DNA from: CAYVDH01 sp964450355
Lineage (GTDB): Bacteria > Bacteroidota > Bacteroidia > NS11-12g > UBA955
Length of the DNA stretch: 19,540 bases
Assembly (NCBI GenBank): GCA_964450355.1
Contig: CAYVDH010000057.1
Location: 1-19,540, forward strand
Direction: 5' to 3'
Shown: positions 14,065-19,540 of the stretch, piece by piece
Position numbering within the stretch: the stretch's first letter is position 1
Layout of the letters: the number at the start of each line of letters is the position of its first letter
Program-made: the position numbers and the translations under genes
Notes under the pieces: generated by a model
The model's database searches: none
Told to the model about the DNA's origin: nothing
Seen by the model: the letters and a program-made list of their open reading frames with translations, nothing else

Positions 14065-16269
14065 ATGAAAAAAATATTTACAATTTTATCCATTAGTTTT
14101 GCTGCCGTAATTAATATTTTCGGTCAAAACTATTACTACGTAAAAAAAATTGGTGAAAACCCAACTGGTTATGATTTTGTCATTCCTTATCAAACATCCA
14201 ACAGCGGAACGCCTATTTTAGACAAACCTAACAACGATGCTTTATCTTCTGCTCAAACCATTCCATTTAATTTTAATTTTTATGGAGTAGCACAAACATC
14301 CTATAAAGCTTGCGACAATGGTTACATCACTTTCAACACTACTGCAACTTCAGCGGTTGCTCCTAGCAATACTTTGAGTGGTACTGACCCTAACAATGCT
14401 ATTTATGCTTTTTGGCACGATTTTGAATTGAAAGCTGCTCCAAATACAGCTTTCCCAACCAGAATTGTAACTTACAATACTGGAACAGCTCCAAATAGAA
14501 GACACGTTATTCAATGGGCAGGTGTTTCAAGAAAAGGTGAAGCAATTGCTGCCAATTCAAATGTGTACGCATTTGCAATTGTATTGTATGAAGGAACTTC
14601 AGGAAGATTTGATATCATATACAATGCTTATGGTTCAAATGCTCCATCTGCAATTATAGGAACTGAAAACAGTGATGGTTCATTATCTAAAACTGTAGGT
14701 AACAGCACTTCAACTTTCCCAATAGCTGCTGGATTTAGCAATGCAGAAAACGTTGTATATCAATTCAATTATGGTGAACAACCTGCTTTGGATCCAACTA
14801 TATTGTCTTTAGGTATGCCTAAATACATAACTAAAAATACTCCTTTGAGCATTACTGGTAAAATTGCAAATTATGGTTCTACAACAGTTAGTTCATTAGA
14901 TATTAAATACACTGTTGACAACGGTCCTGAGCAAAATTATACCATTTCAAACGCTAACTTATTAGGAAGTGGTGAAACAGTATCAAACTTTACACACAAC
15001 ATTCCATGGACAGCTACTGTTGCTGGTGTTAATCACAGCATTAAAGTATGGGTTGCTAATCCAAATGGTGGAACAGATGATGTAATGACTAACAATGAAT
15101 TAACTACTACTGTTTTAAGAAACAACGGTACTTTAACTGCACAAAGAAATGTGTTATTTGAAGAAGCTTCAGGCGCTTGGTGCGGATACTGCCCAGATGG
15201 TCATTTGATATTAAAAGACATGTTAGAGCAATATGGTGAAGAAAGAGTAATTGCTGCTGTACACCACAATGCTGATGCAATGACAACTGCTGCAAGTGAT
15301 GAAGTAAATGCTACTTACGCTGGTGGTTATCCAGATGGATACATTGATAGAGCTATTTTCCCTGCAAATAGAGGAACTTGGAATACCGAAGTTGCTTCAC
15401 GTTTACAAGTAAATGCTCCTGTTACTGTTTCTATCGATTTTAAAGCATTTAACCCAACTAGCAGAGCAATTCAATTCAGAGTAAAAGCTAAATTTACGGA
15501 TTTCTGGGCTGGTGACTTAAGATTAGGCGCTATCGTTACAGAAAGCAATGTTAGAGGTCCAAATACAAATCAATGGAGCCAAGTGAACTATTATAGCTCT
15601 GCTCACTCTTCTGGTGGTGTAGGTGGTTCATCTCACCCATTGTATGGTCAAAAAGCTTCTATGGAAGGTTATTACCATAACCACGTTACTCGTTCAATGC
15701 CAGGTGGTGCTTGGGGTATATCTGGTGTAATTCCTTCAGTAGCTGATCCTGCAGACGAATACACTTATGATTTCACTTATACTTTACCTGCATTAACTAC
15801 AGTAAACTACACTACAAATAACAACACTGATTATTGCAGTACTAATTCTACTCCAGGTAACAACTATGGTTGGAACAAGCCTGCTGACATCAACTTAATT
15901 GGTTATGTAGCTGAATACGATGGTAATGTTGTAACTAACAGACCAATATTAAACGCTGGTTCAGATAAATTATGGGATTTGGCTGCTTCTATTCAAGAAG
16001 CAATCAATAACGTTAACATTGAAAGCGTTTATCCTAACCCTGCTACTAATTCAGCCTTTGTGAAAATCAATTTGACTAATGCTTCTAATGTAAAAGTTAC
16101 TTTATTGAACTCTTTAGGTCAAGTGGTATCTTTGGAACAAGATGGTATGATGGATGCTGGTGACAACATTTTAAACATCAACACTTCTGCTTTAGCTACA
16201 GGTGTTTACACTGTAAACATTGTAACTGAAAATGGAAATACTTCTTCTAAATTAACTGTTGTAAGATAA
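14065..16269 (+). CDS. Omp28-like secreted protein with T9SS sorting domain
   Basis: This protein has 734 residues. Residues 1-21 are a signal peptide (MKKIFTILSISFAAVINIFG, then Q). Residues about 30-235 form a beta-rich domain (DNGYITFNT, YAFWHDFEL, RRHVIQWAG). Residues about 240-350 resemble a CARDB-like beta-sandwich (SLGMPKYITKNTPLSITGKI). Residues about 360-640 match the Omp28-type thioredoxin-fold domain, with WCGYCPDGH placing a CxxC pair at Cys373 and Cys376. The last 80 residues (IESVYPNPATNSAFVKI, then LATGVYTVNIVTENG) are a type A T9SS sorting domain. It is exported to the cell surface. The CxxC suggests redox activity or a structural disulfide; the role is unproved. The gene uses C-ending and GCT/ACT codons more than its neighbours, as highly expressed genes do, and ends at a strong terminator. 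Confidence 0.88.
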   Translation: MKKIFTILSISFAAVINIFGQNYYYVKKIGENPTGYDFVIPYQTSNSGTPILDKPNNDALSSAQTIPFNFNFYGVAQTSYKACDNGYITFNTTATSAVAPSNTLSGTDPNNAIYAFWHDFELKAAPNTAFPTRIVTYNTGTAPNRRHVIQWAGVSRKGEAIAANSNVYAFAIVLYEGTSGRFDIIYNAYGSNAPSAIIGTENSDGSLSKTVGNSTSTFPIAAGFSNAENVVYQFNYGEQPALDPTILSLGMPKYITKNTPLSITGKIANYGSTTVSSLDIKYTVDNGPEQNYTISNANLLGSGETVSNFTHNIPWTATVAGVNHSIKVWVANPNGGTDDVMTNNELTTTVLRNNGTLTAQRNVLFEEASGAWCGYCPDGHLILKDMLEQYGEERVIAAVHHNADAMTTAASDEVNATYAGGYPDGYIDRAIFPANRGTWNTEVASRLQVNAPVTVSIDFKAFNPTSRAIQFRVKAKFTDFWAGDLRLGAIVTESNVRGPNTNQWSQVNYYSSAHSSGGVGGSSHPLYGQKASMEGYYHNHVTRSMPGGAWGISGVIPSVADPADEYTYDFTYTLPALTTVNYTTNNNTDYCSTNSTPGNNYGWNKPADINLIGYVAEYDGNVVTNRPILNAGSDKLWDLAASIQEAINNVNIESVYPNPATNSAFVKINLTNASNVKVTLLNSLGQVVSLEQDGMMDAGDNILNINTSALATGVYTVNIVTENGNTSSKLTVVR

Positions 16270-16287
16270 TTTAGTAATAAAATATTG

Positions 16288-16317
16288 AAAAAGGCGACCA
16301 ATTTTGGTCGCCTTTTT
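16288..16317 (+). terminator. intrinsic terminator
   Basis: The stem is GGCGACCA (16293-16300) paired with TGGTCGCC (16305-16312) over a 4-nt loop. It is flanked by five A on the left and a run of seven T on the right, so the stem extends to 13 bp. It lies 19 nt after the stop of the Omp28-like gene and separates it from purH. Confidence 0.9.
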
Positions 16318-16373
16318 TTGTTTACAACAAGTATAAAACTTGTAAAAAAATAAAACGAATTTTGCGCCAACAA

Positions 16374-17900
16374 ATGAATTCGTTAAGTCAAATTAAAACA
16401 GCTTTGGTTTCTGTTTATCACAAAGATGGATTACAGCCAATAATTGAACAATTAAATAAAGATGGAGTTAAATTCATTTCTACTGGTGGAACATTAAATT
16501 TTATAAAAAGCCTAAATATCGATGTTACTCCAGTTGATGAAATTACTGGATTCCCTGAAATTTTAGGAGGTAGAGTTAAAACCTTGCATCCTGCTGTGTT
16601 TGGAGGGATATTAGCACGTAGAGAAAATGATTCTGATACGAATCAATTGCAACAGCACCACATCAATACAATTGATTTGGTGATAGTTGATTTATACCCA
16701 TTTGAAGAAACTGTAAAATCTACTAATGACGTTTCTGAAATCATTGAAAAAATAGACATTGGTGGAATTTCATTGATAAGAGCTACAGCTAAAAATTACA
16801 ACGATACATGCATTATTTCTAATAGAAACCAATATGCAGAATTTTATCAATTATTAGTGGCTCAAAATAGCAGTTTGACCAAAGAGCAAAGAAAGCACTA
16901 TGCTGCTCAAGCATTCATGAATTCATCACATTACGATACTGCTATTTTTAATTACTTTAATCAAACTGAAAATATTCCAGTTTTTAAAACCAGTATAAAT
17001 CAATCTAAGGAATTGAGATATGGAGAAAACCCTCATCAAAAAGCTAAGTTTTTTGGAGATTTAAACGAGATTTTTGAGATTAAACAAGGGAAAGAATTGT
17101 CTTATAATAATTTAGTAGATGCTGAAGCTGCATTATTGCTTATCAATGAATTTGAAGAGCCTACATTTGCTATCATTAAGCATACCAACGCTTGTGGTTT
17201 AGCTAGCAGAGAAACCATTGAGCAAGCTTATTTAGATGCATTGGCTTGCGATTCAGTTTCTGCTTTTGGAGGAGTATTAGCGTGCAATAGAACAGTAGAT
17301 GAAGCAACGGCCAACCACATCAATAATTTATTCTTTGAAATACTCATTGCCCCAGATTATACAACAGAAGCTTTGAATGTATTAGCTAGTAAAAAAAATA
17401 GAATCATTGTTAAATTATTAAAAGATATAAAACCAACTACCACGTTCAAACAATTGTTAAATGGAGTGCTTATGCAGGATTATGATCAAAGTGTAGAAGG
17501 TAAAAATGAGTTTAACTGTGTAACAGAGAATCAACCAAATGATGAACAAATAAGCGATTTGGAATTCGCTATTAAAGCTGTTAAACATCTTAAGTCTAAT
17601 GGGATAGCTCTTGTTAAAAACAAACAATTGATAGGAATGGGTTGTGGACAAACATCAAGGGTGGATGCTTTAGAATTCGCAATTAAAAAAGCTAAATCAT
17701 TTGGGTTCGATACACAAGGAGCAGTGATGTCTTCTGAAGCATTTTTTCCTTTTCCAGATTGTGTAGATTTGGCTAAACAGGCTGGTATTGTTGCTATTTC
17801 ACAGCCAGGAGGAAGCATTAAAGACAAAGACAGTATAGATGCAGCTAATGCCAACGATCAAGTGATGGTACTTACAGGTGTAAGGCACTTTAAACATTAA
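16374..17900 (+). CDS. purH: bifunctional AICAR transformylase / IMP cyclohydrolase
   Basis: This is a 508-residue cytoplasmic enzyme for the last two steps of IMP synthesis: formyl transfer to AICAR from 10-formyl-THF, then ring closure. The N-terminal MGS-like cyclohydrolase domain (1-195) has STGGT at 36-40, GGRVKTLHP at 65-73 and DLYPFEETV at 106-114. The transformylase domain has RYGENPHQ at 215-222, the catalytic Lys-His at 269-270 (IIKHTNACG), SAFGG at 296-300, and the C-terminal AFFPFPD, SQPGGS and TGVRHF. Length is normal. I chose the ATG at 16374; an in-frame TTG at 16362 overlaps a poor -7 box (GAATTTTG, 16357-16364). A 6-bp inverted repeat, ACAAGT/ACTTGT, lies upstream at 16327-16343. 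It ends 6 nt from the convergent TetR gene. Confidence 0.97.
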   Translation: MNSLSQIKTALVSVYHKDGLQPIIEQLNKDGVKFISTGGTLNFIKSLNIDVTPVDEITGFPEILGGRVKTLHPAVFGGILARRENDSDTNQLQQHHINTIDLVIVDLYPFEETVKSTNDVSEIIEKIDIGGISLIRATAKNYNDTCIISNRNQYAEFYQLLVAQNSSLTKEQRKHYAAQAFMNSSHYDTAIFNYFNQTENIPVFKTSINQSKELRYGENPHQKAKFFGDLNEIFEIKQGKELSYNNLVDAEAALLLINEFEEPTFAIIKHTNACGLASRETIEQAYLDALACDSVSAFGGVLACNRTVDEATANHINNLFFEILIAPDYTTEALNVLASKKNRIIVKLLKDIKPTTTFKQLLNGVLMQDYDQSVEGKNEFNCVTENQPNDEQISDLEFAIKAVKHLKSNGIALVKNKQLIGMGCGQTSRVDALEFAIKKAKSFGFDTQGAVMSSEAFFPFPDCVDLAKQAGIVAISQPGGSIKDKDSIDAANANDQVMVLTGVRHFKH

Positions 17901-17906
17901 AGTTTT

Positions 17907-18542
17907 TTAAAGATTTTTTATTCCTAAGAGAATAAGTCTGAGACTTTTTTGTCTATCTTCTACGTGTTTTTTCATTACTTCAGGTTTGGTAGCAACACAT
18001 TCAATCACATAGCCAAATAGGTTTTTATTTCTAATAGAATCAAATACAAGCCAAGCACTATTAATTGATTCTTCAACAGTTAAGTTGTTATTAATTTCTT
18101 CTTTGATGATATTGGCAATGTATAAAATGTCGTTGTAAATAAAAGGTTTATTAGCAGTAATTGAAAATTCAGTAAATTGAACTAAATCAGTATTTGAAAA
18201 CCCGTTGCTGAACATAACATCAAAAAACAAATTGGCTTTGTTGTTGTAAAAATAAACAATTTTTTCGATGCCATCAGTCATCTTTTCAATGTGTTTTTTA
18301 ATGATTTCGGTTTCTCTAATTATTTCTCTTTGAACTGTTTCTATAAATAATTCTTCTTTGCTTTTGAAATAGTAATACAAAGCAGCTTTGTTAAAACCAA
18401 TGGCATCACCAATGCTGTCTAAAGTTGTATGATTAAAGCCGTTTTTTACAAAACATTCTTTAGCTTTATCTAATATCAATTTTCTTTTTTCTTCGTTTTT
18501 GGAGGGTCTTCCTACCTTTTTTTTATCACTATCACTTTTCAT
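17907..18542 (-). CDS. TetR-family regulator with AT-hook-like N-terminus (copy 1)
   Basis: This is a 211-residue protein. Residues 8-16 (KKVGRPSKN) look like an AT-hook core with flanking lysines. A TetR DNA-binding domain follows at about 20-66, ending in the recognition helix and the NKAALYYYFKSKEE signature. The remaining helical ligand and dimer domain contains NDILYIANIIKEEINNNL. I chose the ATG at 18542: the frame opens further upstream, but the longer version would start inside the -33 box of a near-perfect promoter (18578-18609). The first 64 residues align without gaps to the next TetR gene with 42 identities. No efflux pump or enzyme target sits beside it. The effector is unknown. 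Confidence 0.88.
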   Translation of the reverse strand: MKSDSDKKKVGRPSKNEEKRKLILDKAKECFVKNGFNHTTLDSIGDAIGFNKAALYYYFKSKEELFIETVQREIIRETEIIKKHIEKMTDGIEKIVYFYNNKANLFFDVMFSNGFSNTDLVQFTEFSITANKPFIYNDILYIANIIKEEINNNLTVEESINSAWLVFDSIRNKNLFGYVIECVATKPEVMKKHVEDRQKSLRLILLGIKNL

Positions 18543-18868
18543 TCTTACTATTGTGTTAATAAAGCTTACAAGTGGTTCAAATCTACGCCCATATTCACGA
18601 TAATACAAATCTATCGATGATTTAATCTATGAATTAAAAATTGAGATTTTAAAAGATGATAAAATCTTTTTCTTACTATTTGTTACTTTGTTAAAAAAAG
18701 CTATAGTTTTGTTTTATCATTAATGGTTAATTTAATTTCAACAAGTTTAATTTGAGTTATAAATATTAAATTATGTAGATTTTTTGTGTTTTTAAAATGT
18801 GGATAAGTTGTATAGGTGTTATCAATACAAATGGTATAAAACATTATGAAAGTAGTTTTGACATTGAA
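18543..18868. other. 326-nt gap between the tandem TetR genes
   Basis: It holds the promoter of TetR copy 1, an AT-rich middle, a single 9-mer TGTGGATAA (18798-18806, a DnaA-box match on the minus strand) and part of a 17-bp tandem repeat at its right end. No coding frame is supported. Confidence 0.6.
18578..18609 (-). promoter_or_regulatory. promoter TTTG-N20-TAGATTTG of TetR copy 1
   Basis: The -33 TTTG (18606-18609) and perfect -7 box (18578-18585) are 20 nt apart, the best match to the Bacteroidota consensus in the window. The leader to the ATG at 18542 would be about 30 nt. Confidence 0.65.
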
Positions 18869-18887
18869 TTAGTTTTGACATTCAATG
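18854..18887. repeat. 17-bp tandem repeat at the 3' end of TetR copy 2
   Basis: AGTTTTGACATTGAATT is followed directly by AGTTTTGACATTCAATG, 15 of 17 bases equal. The second copy covers the last codons and the stop (18869-18871). An 8-bp inverted repeat, CATTGAAT/ATTCAATG with a 10-nt spacer (18862-18887), lies within it, so it could also fold as a weak hairpin. Confidence 0.6.
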
Positions 18888-19507
18888 GCTTTTAAAATGG
18901 TCCTTAAAATGAATTCTCTTTCTGTTCTGTGTTTATTTAACGATTCTTCATCTAATTGAACTTCGTGAATCAAATACCCAAATACATTTTTACATTTTAC
19001 AATGTCAAACAACATGGTAGCATATCTCATTGTGTCTTCAATGCTTAGTTTTGTGTTTACTTCATTTTTTATAATATTAGCAATGTACAAGATATCAGTT
19101 TTTAAAAATGCAGATCTTATTTCAGTCGTTAAACGAAATATGGTTGCCATGTTTTGTGTGTTGGTACCTTGTTTTACAAGGGTAGTTAGATAAAGATTAG
19201 ATTTACTGTTTAAATAATGAAATATTTTATCTGTTCCTTGTGTTATCTCATTTAACTCTTTTTTTAATTTAGCAATATCTTTGCTCATGTCGTGTTGCAA
19301 AGTGGCTATAAATATTTCTTCTTTGCTTTTAAAATAATAATAAAGGGCTGCTTTGTTAAAACCTATGGCATCACTTATTTCATCTAAATTTGCTCTGTCA
19401 TAACCATGTTTTATAAAAAATTCTTTTGATTTTTCTAATATGATTCGTCTTTTTTCGTCATTTTTAGAAGGCCTGCCAATTTTTTTAACTTTAATTTCTG
19501 TCTCCAT
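18869..19507 (-). CDS. TetR-family regulator with AT-hook-like N-terminus (copy 2)
   Basis: This is a 212-residue protein from the ATG at 19507. Residues 6-16 (KVKKIGRPSKN) match the AT-hook-like element of copy 1. The TetR helix-turn-helix domain (about 20-66) carries the same 19-residue stretch, starting DAIGFNKAALYYY, around the recognition helix, so both copies probably bind similar DNA. The C-terminal domain is more diverged but keeps TDILYIANIIKNEVN and KNVFGYLI, which shows descent from one gene. Copy 1 lies downstream on the same strand and has its own promoter, so the two need not be co-transcribed. Only 33 nt of upstream sequence are visible, with no clear promoter. The ligand and target genes are unknown. 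Confidence 0.88.
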   Translation of the reverse strand: METEIKVKKIGRPSKNDEKRRIILEKSKEFFIKHGYDRANLDEISDAIGFNKAALYYYFKSKEEIFIATLQHDMSKDIAKLKKELNEITQGTDKIFHYLNSKSNLYLTTLVKQGTNTQNMATIFRLTTEIRSAFLKTDILYIANIIKNEVNTKLSIEDTMRYATMLFDIVKCKNVFGYLIHEVQLDEESLNKHRTEREFILRTILKAIECQN

Positions 19508-19540
19508 TTTTTTATTGTTTTAAAAATTTAATTCGAGTTT

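Noticed and set aside
16327..16343. ACAAGT/ACTTGT inverted repeat as a purine operator before purH
   Set aside because: Arms of only 6 bp in AT-rich DNA, and no known purine repressor motif for this phylum that I can match; left as a remark under purH.
17531..17854. 107-codon minus-strand open frame inside purH
   Set aside because: It is antisense to conserved PurH motifs; a shadow of the real gene.
18543..18608. N-terminal extension of TetR copy 1 (22 extra residues)
   Set aside because: It would start inside the -33 box of a near-consensus promoter, and the paralogue begins at the position equal to the ATG at 18542.
18798..18806. Perfect DnaA box (TGTGGATAA) as sign of a replication origin
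   Set aside because: Only a single box is seen; no cluster and no dnaA or other origin-linked gene is nearby. One match is expected by chance in a genome of this composition.

Overview
The window looks like a chromosomal segment of a low-GC Bacteroidota (Flavobacteriia/Chitinophagia-like). Two secreted proteins end in type IX secretion (T9SS) C-terminal sorting domains. Upstream regions carry the phylum's -7 box TAnnTTTG, in the best cases 19-20 nt after a TTTG-like -33 box. Start sites lack clear Shine-Dalgarno sequences. No tRNA, rRNA, CRISPR, IS element or phage gene was found.

Layout. (1) 1-1235, minus strand: three small genes of unknown function, the last cut by the window edge. They resemble an accessory or immunity-type cluster, and two share an N-terminal DVYGL...F.E.IEN module. 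(2) 1236-1606: a 371-nt non-coding stretch with twin hairpins and a GC-rich structured element that resembles a repeat/RNA family found between Bacteroidota genes. (3) 1607-3260, minus: a Crp/Fnr-type regulator, a YCII-family protein and a seven-segment membrane protein. A near-perfect TTG(C)CATATG(A)CAA palindrome lies about 41 bp upstream of the predicted start of the YCII transcript, so the regulator probably controls the pair behind it. (4) 3466-4257, plus: a DUF3667-type zinc-ribbon membrane protein split by one in-frame TAA. (5) 4290-9299, minus: a 1669-residue secreted protein with a BNR/sortilin-like propeller, Fn3-like and solenoid-like regions and a T9SS tail. (6) 9516-13238, minus: cyanophycin synthetase (cphA) behind a secreted TPR protein. 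(7) 13310-17900, plus: a ComB-family phosphatase, an Omp28-like thioredoxin-fold T9SS protein, a strong terminator, then purH. (8) 17907-19507, minus: two tandem paralogous TetR regulators with AT-hook-like N-termini.

Most of the window is ordinary Bacteroidota housekeeping and surface-protein content. The points most worth following are the regulator/palindrome/YCII/membrane module, the interrupted DUF3667 gene, the small-gene cluster at the left edge with its structured intergenic neighbour, and the tandem TetR pair. No complete new system could be proved from this sequence alone.
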